Assembly: GCA_948567375.1 (NCBI GenBank)
Contig: OX419761.1
Span: 59,867,089 to 59,931,088, forward strand
Direction: 5' to 3'
Length of the DNA stretch: 64,000 bases
From: Lunularia cruciata
Taxonomy: Eukaryota > Streptophyta > Marchantiopsida > Lunulariales > Lunulariaceae
The position numbers and the translations under genes were made by a program. Under the pieces are notes generated by a model. The model ran no database searches. It worked only from the letters and a program-made list of their open reading frames with translations, and had not been told where the DNA came from. This document shows, piece after piece, positions 12,698 through 25,100 of the stretch (position 1 is the stretch's first letter; each line of letters opens with the position of its first letter).

Positions 12698-13008
12698 AAG
12701 CCCCCTGTGTGGTAAGAACAGGCCTTATTGAATCCGATTATACTTTGCTGATCTAAGCAAATCTCAGCTTCAGCAAATCCAGACATTGAGCTGTCAGGCT
12801 GTTAGCAGCAAACTGCAAAACTGTCTAGCTTTGCCATAGAAGATCTTGGTGCATTTCAGTGCTTATAATTGTGTAGTTTCTATGTTTATTATCGGGGGAC
12901 AGTGTTGAGTTTCCTCTAAAGGCATCGGAAAATTACACCCAGGAGAGGGACCCGGAGAGGAGATCACTTAGAATCACCGTGAGCCTTTCAATGATAAGCC
13001 GACCAGTT

Positions 13009-13035
13009 GAACAAACGAGAACTTCTCGTTTGTTC
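13009..13035. repeat. Perfect palindrome, 13-base arms
   Basis: GAACAAACGAGAA, a single C, then TTCTCGTTTGTTC. The arms are exact reverse complements. Function unknown; it could be a hairpin, a binding site for a dimeric protein or a scar of an element. Confidence 0.9.
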
Positions 13036-13485
13036 GTATCTATCCTGAAGCGCCCCAGCAAAAGGTTGGAATCACGACCTATAATTGATATCGTGTTCGG
13101 TTGAAGAAGGAAGTACCTAGAGTAGAAATTGTTTCTCCTTTCGCAAGATATACAAGGAATCTTGCTGAGACCACTCACTAAGCGTTTACATGGTGCGAAG
13201 TCGTGAAGTCAAAGAATTGGACTAGCACGTCCAACTTGACTGCTGCTCGAATCTATTACAGCTGTCTAGCTGGGTTGCAGCCCACACGAGATGATAAGTG
13301 TTCTCAAATACTGTAGATGGGTTGAAATTGATTTGGACATCCTAATATACTTGTTGAATACCTTTCGCCAAATTTGAGCATTAGCCTAACGAGCAGGGTT
13401 GTAAGTTCTCAGAACTACCGGTTATAGGAACGAGAAATTCCTGTTCTGGTGTTGTGATACTAACGTTTGACGAGTCAAAGGCTCT

Positions 13486-13521
13486 ACCCTGGCTCTAATA
13501 TCCAACTATTAGAGCCAGGGT
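13486..13521. repeat. Perfect 15-base hairpin
   Basis: ACCCTGGCTCTAATA, loop TCCAAC, TATTAGAGCCAGGGT. The stem has no mismatch and the loop is six bases, so any transcript would fold here. It is shorter than a typical plant microRNA precursor. Confidence 0.95.
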
Positions 13522-15897
13522 GCAAAGCGTGCTACTGTACTTAATGATTGTTGGCTGTCTTTATGAAGATGCCGTGTTTTCTCTCTCAAATAGAGAAAAA
13601 GGCTGATTTTCAATACATTGTTCCTACCTTGAAGCCGCCTTTGACACATTTCGTCCACTATGCAGTTATGCGAGGTAAACAAGAAGCAAGTTCTCTTCGC
13701 TAGTCAACACGGAACAATATTGTAGCATTGTCTACTAGCTGCACCACAGCACTACCAAATATGCTGGGTAAACTAGATGCAAGTGCTGGTAGCTAGTCAA
13801 AGTAGCTACGAGAACTTGGTCGGTAGGGGTGTCGTCATGGTGTGAAGGCCCTCTTATGGTTCCATTCAAGCGAGGACGTGATGTAAAAGAATCTCATGGG
13901 GCTGAAATTACTCTGTAAGGGAAAGCAAAACTGGAGCGTGTATTTCGTTCAGAGAACGAGGTACTGGATGCATGTCCACTTTCAGACAGTCAGAAGAGAA
14001 TTTAAGTGCACAGACGATAAATCTGCAAGTCAGAAGTCTAACTGTAGTTGCTATTTTCTGAAGCTGATGATCGCCTGTCAGACATTCATGACACAGAGAC
14101 AGAATTGGATTTTCAGGGAGTTAGAAAAGTGACCAGTTGAAGCGGCTCTTCGAGGTAAGTTACATCCCTCCGCTGAACCCAAGTTGAGCATGATCAGGAA
14201 CCAAAGCCATTCACCATTAACCTTGTTGCTAAAGTGTGAGATTCCGTCCTCTCTCTTCCTGGAAATCCACGGTTCTCCTTTTGGAACATTCTCACCGCTA
14301 TTGGCTGATTGCGTATCCTCCTTGGCGCCCACACGGTGAAGTCAACGTGTTTTGAGTTCAAAGGAACGACACAGTCGCATGCATAGCTATCCTTCCACGG
14401 GAGCCAAGCAGTCGAACCAGCTTTCGTGACGTTTAAAGTTAGATTTGGGTGACTCGAGATTATATCCTCCCGGGACGCGGCTGTGAGGATCTCCCTTCGG
14501 TATGTGTATGACAAGGACAGACAAGTTGTGTATTTATGATCTTCATGCCCTAAAGCTCCATCTGCGGGGCCGTTCAGAGCCGCACATTAATCACTATGTC
14601 GTCGCTTGTGTCGGAAGTCTTTGCACGTTGCTTGCCTGCTTGCGTACTGTGAATCCCGATGCACCTTTTATGTTGCGGGTGTCTTTGGTTCCAAAGGTCT
14701 TGATCTAATAAGCGAGCAAACAACCACGTTTCTTGAGATTCTAGTATGCAATATTGCCGAAGAAGGCTCCAGGTGCCGCAACAACGCAGAAATGAACGCG
14801 ATTGAAAACTGGTAGACCTTACGAGGTCGAGCACAAGATTCGATGGGATATTCAAGGGCAAGTGCTGGAACCAACCGTTGATCAAACTGAACTGAACCTA
14901 TAAAGCTCATGAAGACTCCGCAGGGAACCAAAAACCGGGCGGATGCACAACACACCACAGTGAATGAGAAGAGGATATACTCGGTGGAAACGTGAGACAA
15001 CTAAGCGGAAATGGGACTTTTTGGCTAACGCGTGAAGTCATCTCACGTTAAACCAGAAATCTTATCCAACTGCGATTCGACTCAGAAAGAGATCAATTTA
15101 CTTGGGAGCACCGAGCAAAGTCAACCCAAGGCCACGGGAATCGATCGGGACCAGATATTGGGACGTCGTCTTCGTCAGATCTGACATTGGAGAAAGGTAA
15201 CAAGTGGCACGGATTGCAATTTGTAGGGAACCTGGGAGAGTATGGGCTCGAAATTCGAAAGAGTACAGTGTCGATGGTGATATGTAATAACTCAATCTAT
15301 CTCCCTCAGATGATATCACGTGATGTCAAGCCAATCGTAGTTATTCACCACCCCTGGCAAGATTCACTCGAACGAAACACGAGAACAGAAGCAGTGCCTT
15401 CAGTCAAGAGCGCGCCAGGGTAATCAAACATGTACAACGTAAGGAAATTGGAAGTGCTTATGTGATACTCAAACACTTGGGAGAGAGCCAGCCGCAGACA
15501 TCTGCGACCGACTGCTTCTGACCCAAGTTGGAATCCGAAATCCAAATCAACCCTTCGCTTCGGGCTGTGTGATTTATCTCGACTGGAAATTATCGCCAAG
15601 TTCTTGCTGGAACCAACCCCATGTGACTGACTTCTGTAAGTTTCTGTTTTGCTTTCCCGGGTCAAGAACAGCCGCAGCTCCTTTATGACTCACTTTCCCA
15701 TTGACTGCATTATCAGCCATGCACTAGTTATCCTCAAAAGGGAGACAGAGCGTGATAGAATCATCTTCCATCTCCCCGTTCATTTCCACCAGTGCCATGG
15801 TTCTTGCGAAGCGTCTTCCTGGAGTAAAGTCGCAGTGCAGAAATATAACATAAAGATACACTCCGCATAATTGCTCAAACTGGTTATTCTGGCCTCA

Positions 15898-15920
15898 CAG
15901 CAGCAGCAGCAGCAGCAGCA
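15898..15920. repeat. (CAG)n microsatellite
   Basis: Seven CAG units followed by CA. It lies outside any gene I can support. Confidence 0.95.
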
Positions 15921-17040
15921 TGCACGTAGTAAAGAAGTCAACAACATTACTATTGTAAACACAAGGAATATCTATCTAACAACCACGAGTAGAAATGGGT
16001 TCACTCTATGCCGTTTACCATCAAACAAAACATGGTGGTAGAGATGGGACAGACGAGGTTTGAACGATCGTAGTAAATATCACAAGCAACCGAGAATGGT
16101 GATCATGACTTGAATTATTAGTCTCCTTGAAACAGCCGATGTTTTAACCAGGTACGGGACTGCACTGACCAGACCTACACTGTCGCCATTCTGGATCTTA
16201 CTATCACAATCTGACAAGATTTTAAAATAAGGTGAAAGTCCACTCTGGTGAACGGTCTTTCAAATTTGCGCCATTTAATCAGCCAGAAGGACTTCTTCAT
16301 ATGTCTTTCGATTCGTGTTTTGACCTTTTGAGCACAGAAAGCCTTCAATGTGAGTATATATTCCTTTTCCGATCGTGGATTTCGCCATGTTCTATTGCTT
16401 TTTGTAATCAATTGTGTTTACTTCTTTTCTTCCAAAACAACCAACTTTACGGGATCATATGTACATATCAAGTATTCTCAAACTGTTTTTCGTCATTCTT
16501 CTCGGCTTTTAACTTTTATGTTCTCACCCTTCAATAAATTTAAATTGAAGTGAGAGAACAACCATTCAATTCAATGGAGCTCGAACTTTTCAAGCAGAAG
16601 TGCATTTGGAGTGATTTTGAATGTGGTGGAAATTATATTTTGTGCAAAATTATGTATGCAATAATTATAATTTTCCTGAATAAATCACGGATTTCTTAAA
16701 ACACTAACATAAGTTTACCAAGTATTAAGTGAATCCCATTTATTTAATTTTATGTGATCAGGCTCGTACACCCAATCAATAAACTATGTAGTATATAAAA
16801 GCAATGATATGCAGAGGCCGTTTGAAGAAAGGCGATCCACACCCGCGGATTATCGTTAGACTCCTACCCCAGGACATCAACATGAAATGCTGTCTCAATC
16901 ACATCGAAGATCAAGTAGACTTCAAACATTCCTGAGCTACAATATAGTGAACGTTCTGTTTACACATATGGCAACTTGAGCCGATAGTTGTTGCTCTCCA
17001 ACCTCAAGTCATACCCATGATGGAGCTCGTGGTAAACGCA

Positions 17041-17064
17041 CTTTGAAATTTGGAAATTTCAAAG
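17041..17064. repeat. Perfect palindrome, 11-base arms
   Basis: CTTTGAAATTT, GG, AAATTTCAAAG. Exact inverted arms with a two-base centre in AT-rich spacer. Confidence 0.9.
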
Positions 17065-17437
17065 GGTATGAAAGAAGGTTTTAAATTTGTTGAATAAACG
17101 AACGAAAGCGCCAACTTTGGAAATGTCTATCGTTTAGGCTTACAAGTCTAACATCATTTCATGAAATGATTATTCATGCACTTTATGGATGGAAAGTTGA
17201 CTTGTAGTAGCTCGAGACAAACGTGAAATTTGGTTTTATGCCAAGGTAAATAAAGCATAGGTATCATCTGCGAGGGATAAATATCAAGTAATGATGCAAG
17301 GAGTGATTAGTGCAATGGTTACGAGAAGCAAGAGATCTTTGTGTTGCAGCTGGCTGTGGGAGTTCATTCAGTCCATAAGCAATAATTGGCAGCAATTTCT
17401 TCAACTTCTTCTTTGCATTCATTCAGTTTAGGAGAGA

Positions 17438-17463
17438 TTAGGGTCACCATAAACCCTAACCCT
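17438..17463. repeat. Short telomere-like motif pair
   Basis: TTAGGG followed seven bases later by AAACCCTAACCCT. These match the plant telomere heptamer on opposite strands; the second is also a telo-box type sequence. Too short to be an interstitial telomere array. Confidence 0.6.
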
Positions 17464-18810
17464 GAGACCATGACCCTTTGGTTTGTGGGGCATCACGCTT
17501 GCTTTTGTAACTGTCTCCCGCGCAGTCTTTGGACTATGTTCTGGTCATGAGTCTCTTTGGCCTCTAAGACATTTTTGTCCGTGCATTGAGCTAAACGACT
17601 GAATTGGATCGAGATTTCGTGTCACATGAACAATAGAATGCGAAACCGTTTCCGTTTGGATTCCGCATTCTGTAAGATCCAAATTTTATGTGAAGAACAT
17701 CACCTTGTCGTACTAATTCAACATATGCGGTCTCATGGAATGCAGCAGTGATATCGACAGTAATCGGGAAACCCACATGCGTGAAGTTTAACGAATAATG
17801 CAAAATAGGAACAAAGAGGCAACAAAGACCTTGCGGGCAAGGGATGTTGGTATGTAGCGCATGATTCAATTGTCGCCGCTTGTCCGTCCTCAACGTCACA
17901 CCATTATGGTACTTCTAGCATTGCGATACACTTATTTAAGTTTGTATTCCTCGAGTTTGGATTACAATTTGATGATTCTCTCTTACTATTCGTTCGGGAG
18001 TCATGAATCATACACGTGATACGTGCCGTGTCAGTTGTATGTCAGCTACAGCTCAATATGGTCGCCAGCCACAGATCCTGAAGATCTGGTTGACTGGGGA
18101 AACTACAGTACTGGTTCGCCCACAGTAACTTGAGATCGGCAATAGGCGATGTCAAGGGCATTCTTCTAATCATCATATGAGGCTTGATCACTAAAGGACT
18201 TAAATTTGCGGTTCCGATTGATAATAGTAGCCCCAGTTCTGCGGCGATTGTAGTAGGTCACAAGCGGTCCCTTGACTTCAATTTTGTCCGTTTCTGCACC
18301 GTCTTCCTTTAGCTTGAGCATGCAAGTGATTCTCGCGCGCAGATTGTCTCGCCAAGTGGAAAACGCTTTCTTCCCCATGAGTCATCCATCAATTTCACAA
18401 ACTTGTCATTGCCGCAGGCTCTGCAGAAACTTGATGGCCAATTATGATGAAGGCTAGACGACTTAACTCGCCGTGAAATCTGACGACAGTTGGTCATTGA
18501 GTCCGTCAAAGTTTGTTCAGCTGGTTGGTGTAAGTACATATGTCCACGGTTTGAATGGCTGATCCAAGATTTGCCATCTCATAAACAGGAGGATCACTAA
18601 GGTAGGTGCTAGCCATAGGTAGAGAACAATTTCATGTTCTAGCCCACAACTGTAAGTTCGGCGGACGATCTTCAGAGAAATATTTTAATTCAAGGAGGGA
18701 TACTGGGACTTTAATATACTTATATTTACGGTATTGCGACGCCAGTTACTCCACCCGCCACCCGCTGCCACAAACTCTCCGCATCGTGACTTTGCCTCTC
18801 ATGCAAAAGA

Positions 18811-19138
18811 GAAAGAGTTGGTAACCAAGGAAAGTAGATCAAAGTTTTGCTCAGTCAATACATTTATCTCGGGCCAAACCGTATATGAAAACCTTTAGTT
18901 TAGTCTGAAGTAATTGAACTTTTGCATGTACCCGTATCGGGGCTCTAAGATGACAGAGAAGGTACTAAATCGAAAGAGTTGGTAATCAAGGAAAGTAGAG
19001 CAGAGAATTGCTCAGCCAATATGGTTATCTCGGCCGAATAGTAGTCTGTCTGTAAAAATGTTTTGTTTAGTTTGAAGTCATCGAACTTTTGCCGACCGCG
19101 GTCTCGGGGCTCTAAGATGATGGAGAAGGAACTCAATC
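18811..19138. repeat. Tandem duplication, about 160-base unit
   Basis: Unit 1 (18811-18971) and unit 2 (18972-19138) share GAAAGAGTTGGTAA.CAAGGAAAGTAG, then TATCTCGG, AGTTT.GTCTGAAGT-type sequence, GAACTTTTGC, TCGGGGCTCTAAGATGA and GAGAAGG.ACT.AAT in the same order. The copies differ by many substitutions and small indels, so the duplication is old. No coding frame is shared. Confidence 0.85.
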
Positions 19139-20338
19139 AGTCCCGATTAAGAAGGGCGTGATATGCGTCCGAATCTTAAGTTGTCCTTGCGAGAGAGAAA
19201 GATTCGGGAGGCCCTCCACATAACTAATGGACATCTAGTTTAATTAGAGGGGACACCTGCTGAGTGGTGCGGTTGCAAGTCCAGTTGTAACGTTGACTTG
19301 TAATTTGTTATTACTCTATGAGGAAGAGCCTGTGTTTAAGTACAGACGATAATCTGAAATCAAGGTAGGAAGCATGTAGCATGTAGCATGCAGGTTTCGA
19401 TTCGACTGCAGTCCCCGGGGAACAGCGGTGGATCACCGGGTTGGGATTTGAGATAGTGGTGAGTGGGCCCTTGATTTTCAGCACCGGCAGTGAATGTCCA
19501 AAGCCGGATGTTCTCAGCAGTGTGCTTCCTTCATTTCTGTGTGTTGGACCTCATGGACGACCCATTCTTCAGACTCATCTCTCTTCAAACATCTCTCCTC
19601 CTCCTTCGTTTGTCTGGTTGACAAAAGTCCACTCGGTCGAGAAAGAGTCGGAGGGAGCCTGCTTGGAAAGGAAGGAAAGACAGAAGGGAAGGGGAAAAAG
19701 AAATCTATACAGGAGGAACAGCCAAGCGAATCGGGTTTAGGGATGCAGTATTATAAGAGCTTCCTGAACGGACTGGAATCTTACCACCTATTACTCAAGA
19801 GCTTTTTGTTTGAGCGAAACCCGATTGTCATTTTGATGTGGGACCTGCAAGTCCCTTCATATATCTCCTTCACCACCATCATCGTCTGAAGCTAAAGCTC
19901 GTGTTCTTGCTTTGAGAAAGGAAAGTAGCAGCGCCATAAAACACTTCCTGCCTCTGAATCCCTCTCTCTCTCTAAACACGGAGGACAAGGACGATTGAGA
20001 TAGGTTTCGCTCGGTCCAGGAGTAGATGATAGACGAGACGATCACACGGTGGGTGAGTTCAGGAGTCATCATCCCACGATTCTGTCGGTAGGAGTGGTCG
20101 GTATGTGAAAGTGTATGCAAGTGGTGTGGAACCTAAAGATTCGGTTCTATACAGAAAGCACCAGCTCGAGCACTCGTTCTGCAGTAAGCAAATCGTGTTG
20201 CGAAGGAAGGTGATCGACCTTCCTAGAAGGCTAGAATTGCATGAGGCAAGCTAAGGAGGTACTGGGAAGGGAAGCGGTGTCCGAAGAAAAACAGAAAGAG
20301 AAAAAGAACGAGAGGGTCGAAGAATTGGAGTAGTAGGA
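19139..20338 (+). promoter_or_regulatory. Upstream region and presumed 5' leader of the BAHD gene
   Basis: This stretch precedes the start codon of the acyltransferase. It contains GA- and CT-rich tracts (for example 19660-19720 and 20270-20330) of the sort often found in plant 5' leaders. I cannot place a TATA box or transcription start. A 131-codon frame at 19494-19889 has no family resemblance and is not called as a gene. Confidence 0.35.
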
Positions 20339-22173
20339 ATGGAGGTAATTTCGGCTCACAGCTGCGTGGTGGTGCCTGCTAAACCCATCAGGGAGCACTG
20401 GTTACCGCTCTCGAATTTAGATCGAGTAGTCATGCCCACGTATGTGAGAGTGCTGCTAGCCTATAGCCTCTCCGGGCCGAACAAAGGGACTTACACAGAG
20501 GTGTTGAATGCGCTCAAATATTCGCTGGCTAGGGTCCTGGTGGACTTTTATCCGATGGCCGGTCGATTGGGAGTTCAAGAAGATGGGCTAGTCAATCTTC
20601 ATTGCAACAGCGCCGGTGCCGTTTTCACGGAGGCTTGTGTCAATCAGCCGCTGAATACCGTGGAATTTGGTAATGACATGTGCACCCTCTCGGGGATGGA
20701 TGCGGCCGATGTCGGGGCAGGACCTCTCTTTGTTCCTGCCAGGGATAAGCAAATCCCCGTGCTCGTAATTCAGGTATTCTTGCGCTCTTTTCTGTTATTG
20801 TTTCTTGCTTGCACTTCAGATTCAGAGATATCTAGGTTTAGTGACTGGGAGGAGACAGAGGGCGACATATTCTCCTTCGACGGTTATCAGTTGATAAATC
20901 ACAAGAAGAATGCCCCTCTCATATACGGATCTCAATTGCATCAATCAGACATGATTAGAATTAGAATTAGAACAACTCGTTCTCACCTTTTCAACTAAAA
21001 GCATATCCCTTGACACCGATCCATATTTTCCTCGGTATCAATTTCGAGGTTGGCTCAATCTTTGCTGATCCGGTTTCCACCGACGTGCTTTCATCGATTA
21101 GTCTCAGGTGCACGATTTGCACTATGTCATGGGCCGAGTAAGTCAGGTAGGGGGACTAAAATCTACTAGACCTTAATGTTGTTTTTCAGGTTACTCGATT
21201 CCCAGGCGATGATATTGTAATTGGCGTGAACTGGCACCACACGGTTGCAGACATCTATTCGGGTTGCCACTTCCTGAAATCATGGGCCGAACTAGCGAGC
21301 GGCAGGACCCATACATCCTTACGTCCGGTTCATAGTCGGCATTTAATAAAACCGAGGGACCAGCTGGATATATCACTAGCAGAGAATTGGGCCAGACAAG
21401 CTCGGGTAGCTCGGGGTCACGTCGAGCGGGAAGAAGATCCTCCTGCAGTGCTAAGGGCATACGATCTGTCCTACGAGAAAAGTGTAGAGCTGCAAGAGAA
21501 AATTGACGAGGAGTTGGAGGGCAGAACTGTCGAGCTGTCTCTGAATTTGTCCGTGGCATCTACGGATAATAGTATAATGGCACAGATGTGGCGTCTCCTG
21601 GCCAAGGCCCGCAGAGCCGAAGAGCCGGATGACCGGGACAACGCTAGCAGGCTCTTCATGTTCGTAGAAGGGAGGAGCTTCCTGAATCTTCCAATGGGCT
21701 ACTTCGGGAATGTAGTGGGCTGTGCATGTGCGAGAAGCACCGAGGAAGAGTTGACGAATGGTACTCTGGCGAGTAGCGCCCAGCTGATTCAAAGCGCACT
21801 TGCAGAAATCGGTTCCTTCGAGTTCTTCCAGTCTCTTATCGACTGGGTGGAAGCACAACGACTCTCGTCCGCTCGGCACGAGCAGGGGCTGTCGATGGAG
21901 CACTATGTGGCAGCAACTTTGTGGACGTTCGCACCACTTTACGGTCTGGACTTTGGCTGGGGAAGGCCGACCTACGCCCTTACAAATCCTGCTCCGAGAC
22001 GGCTGTTTGACGGTCTCGTAATTCTACCCGGTCCTCATGAGCAAGCAAATAAGACGGCTCTCATCCAAGTACGTGCTTCCTGCTTAAACAGGCTCAAGGA
22101 CGACCCCGAATTTCATAACCTCTGCTCACCTGTCCGGTTCCTTCAGAGCGAGCCTCAGCATTCGTCACTGTGA
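20339..22173 (+). CDS. BAHD-family acyltransferase (HCT-like)
   Basis: Two exons, 20339-20773 and 21190-22173, joined in phase 0 at VLVIQ|VTRF (donor CAG|GTATTC, acceptor TTTTTCAG|GTT), give 472 residues, slightly longer than the usual 430-460. The catalytic motif HHTVAD (HxxxD) follows the intron at about residues 158-163. The structural DFGWG motif lies at about residue 400. The start HSCVVVPAKP with WLPLSNLD, then FYPMAGRL, and the later MGYFGNVV all fit the family. BAHD enzymes are soluble and transfer an acyl group from a CoA thioester to an alcohol or amine. HCT members make shikimate esters in phenylpropanoid metabolism. The overall resemblance is closest to hydroxycinnamoyl transferases, but the substrate cannot be read from sequence. 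The intron is where many BAHD genes have theirs, before the HxxxD exon. The ATG at 20339 precedes the conserved N-terminus directly. No stop or frameshift; probably functional. Confidence 0.93.
20774..21189 (+). other. Intron of the BAHD gene
   Basis: GTATTC at the 5' end and GTTTTTCAG at the 3' end. The frame of exon 1 stays open into the intron to 20998, which could give a truncated protein if unspliced, but the HxxxD exon only joins in frame after removal. Confidence 0.9.
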
Positions 22174-25100
22174 AGTGAGTGTCCCAAGTTAGTCTAGTCA
22201 AATTCTTTACTCTGGACCATTTTCTCTTCAGTCAGTCAGGGACGGCCCTTGTCTCCTACCCACCTTAATCCAGCTAACAGGGTTGATCCGTTGACGAGAG
22301 TGCTACCGGTTTTAAGGAGCTTGGAACGACAAAGCAAAGCAGAGTTATCCCGAGCTCCCACCTTCATCAAAACTAGTTAAAAATTGGCTGGGCTCCCTCG
22401 AACTTGGACCCGTTAGTTCATCAATGCCGTGCTCTGCTCAACAAGGAAGAAGGAGCCCATCATGTATCCAGGGATCCTATGAAGACAATAACTTTTCTAT
22501 CAAAAGAGGACTGCTCGGGGGGATCAGGACTTCGCACGGAACGGTAAACAGGACGAAGCGATGTGTTACTCTCGCGCACGGCTCTGTACATACAAACTTA
22601 CCGGTTCGACGCATTGGCTCCATGTACGTACATCCTTACGGATACGAACGTTCTGCTCGTCTCGTCGTTGAAAGTTGATATTTTCCTCTAGTCTCCAAGA
22701 TTACGAGAATCCACTTAAGAATTTGTTCAGGTGGATTATTGCAGGTCTTGATAAGCTTATCGTTGCAATTTTCGTCGACATTGAGACTGTTACACTTTCA
22801 CTGCCCCTTTATACAAAGTGAACTCGACACGTAAAGTTTCAACAGACAATCTCGAATGAGTCCAGTTGGCATTGAGTATCCTGACTGCTTATTCTGCTTT
22901 TGCTTAAGGGTCAATTGTCAAGTGTGTTGTACGTGTTGAGTATTCGATGTTGTAATGCGTGAATGTTTTATCTGGGCCAGAACATGCATCGTAGACCCGC
23001 CAACTTAATTGGCGCTCCAGCCGCCACCCTATAAGATGACCATATCAGGACAGCTATTTAACGAAGGCGTCCTGGAAGCTCGGCGTTTACTAAATGTCAT
23101 ACCCATAACACCGTAGCTGTCACGAGCCAAACGTGTTTAGTTAGCTCGCTCGGTGGAGCTGAGAGTTACGGCTCCCCAGGTTTATTTCTCAATCATCAGC
23201 TTCTATATGGGTCCGCAGATAAGATTGGAAGAGAGAGGAACGAACATGAGTTGGTTTGGCCGAGTGGACTACACGCTCAGCATCCACAGACCACTCGTGA
23301 AAGTTATCGCCATGGTTTTGACACTCTTCTGGGTATGTACACTAGATGACCCCGAACTTCGTGAACGTCGAGAGATCCTAAACGGCAAATTTAAAGCGTC
23401 ATTTTTATTGCCTTCAGTGAACTCTGTCCCGAGAGCGTGGAAATTCTGATAGAGATATGTCGACGGCTTTCTTCCACGTCCGAAGACAAGAGGAGGACCA
23501 GACCGAACCAGTGGCATCGAATGACGAGCTTAGCCTACATGGATCCCACACGGGAAGGTCAACACATTGGTAGAGAGATCAACGGCAAGTATAAAGCATC
23601 AAACGGGGAATGAATCACTGTCTACGGAACTACGGAAGCAAGAGAAACATAGCCTGAGAACTTGGCTAAAGAATAAGAGTATAATCTTCGTCTCAAGGAA
23701 CAGGGGAACGTACTAGGACAAAACCCGGACATGCATTCACTGCTCGGGACACACCAAGTATGGACGGGTTTATTGATGCCATCTATATATTCTAATGTTG
23801 CGCTCCAAGAAGAACAAGACACGAAACCCATCATTGAACGTCGAATGCGCTGCTGCCCAAGCATCTACGAGGTCTATCAACAAGTAACCGCAGTACCCGA
23901 CAACTTGCACGCCACACCCCCGTTGCTTGGTGCCGAAAACCCTATACGTGGGTCTCACAGGCAAAAGGGGCTTTCGTGAATAATTACAAGACGTGCAAAG
24001 TTTTTACTTTTGTCCAGTTCGTTTGCTTCTGTGGAAAGATGAGCCTGTTGTCGGTACTCTGAAAAGATCCCGCGTTTTGAGATCTTCGAAAAGCCTCGAA
24101 TTTTACGTTTCCCTTTTCCACAAACGGTGTATCTCTGAAACCCATATCTTCTCGTGACCAATCAAGCCACTTACTTCGTAAGCTTTTCCAGTCAACTCTG
24201 GAAGTTGAAGAATATGACGGCTTTGTGCATACCGACAGGTTGACTACGGTAGTTCATCTTGCCAAGAACAGCATCCATATATTAGCAGATCTGGCACTCG
24301 GAAGATTGGACACTCATGCTCATGCTCCAGGTCAAGTGAATTTTATGGTTTATCCAGGAATGAGTCGGGAACTCATGACTTATCGAGAATGGGCCAACTA
24401 GTGAGTTATGTAGGAAGAACCAATGAGGAATGTTTTGTCAGCGTGAGATTTATCTTGATTACGGGTATGGCAGTACTGGTAAACTAGCAGTCGATTATGC
24501 AAATTGCCCCCGATATGTATATTAGGTGCGGATGCTGTTTGAAGGCTATTCTCGGACTCCAAAATTTTGTTCTCCAGTGAAGAGCTCGAGCACCACCCAT
24601 CGGCGACCACAAGGACATTAAGAGAAGTGATGGGCATTGAGGACATCAGGAGTCCGCGTTGATAAGGTTTTCCCTTATGGTCAACCTTGAATTTGTCAGT
24701 GCAAACCTTCTATTGTCCAACATGGAATTGGAATTTTGACTTTCTTAACTTGCTGAGACGATTGGTGAGTGAATTTTGAACGTGATGATTCCCGGCGAAA
24801 AGATGGCAACGAGAAATGATTTGCATCCACATGATGATTATTAAGAACTGGTGTTGAAGGCTTCCTCAGCGCCGCTCCACTGCTGAGATGCGAACACACA
24901 TTTGCCATGTAAAAGGAATTATCTCGAAACGAGCTTATGGTTTACACGAGCCTGCTGAAGAAGTTGGCAGTATCTGCCTTCTGTACTTAGACCATCCATG
25001 ATCGTGGAATAGAGCTCCTGCAATTTAAACGTCCACCGCATCTGATGATCATTTTCAAAAATGGTGGACATGTGCTTGATCGAGCACGGGGCTAATTCCT

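Larger units (their letters stand above)
12698..18810. other. Intergenic spacer with hairpins and simple repeats
   Basis: No gene with convincing exons, domains or family resemblance on either strand. Minus-strand frames around 14194-15000 and 17591-17899 are 100 codons or so, overlap one another and match nothing I know. Perfect inverted repeats, a CAG run and a telomere-like stretch are listed separately. Confidence 0.5.

Noticed and set aside
14194-15000. Overlapping minus-strand frames of 100-110 codons, one with a hydrophobic N-terminus
   Set aside because: They overlap in different frames, have no recognisable domain and no consistent splice borders.
19494-19889. 131-codon plus-strand open frame
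   Set aside because: Low-complexity Ser and Lys composition, no family resemblance, overlapped by other frames; it lies in the BAHD upstream region.
21191-21903. Minus-strand frames of 122 and 150 codons
   Set aside because: Antisense shadow of BAHD exon 2, which has clear family motifs on the plus strand.
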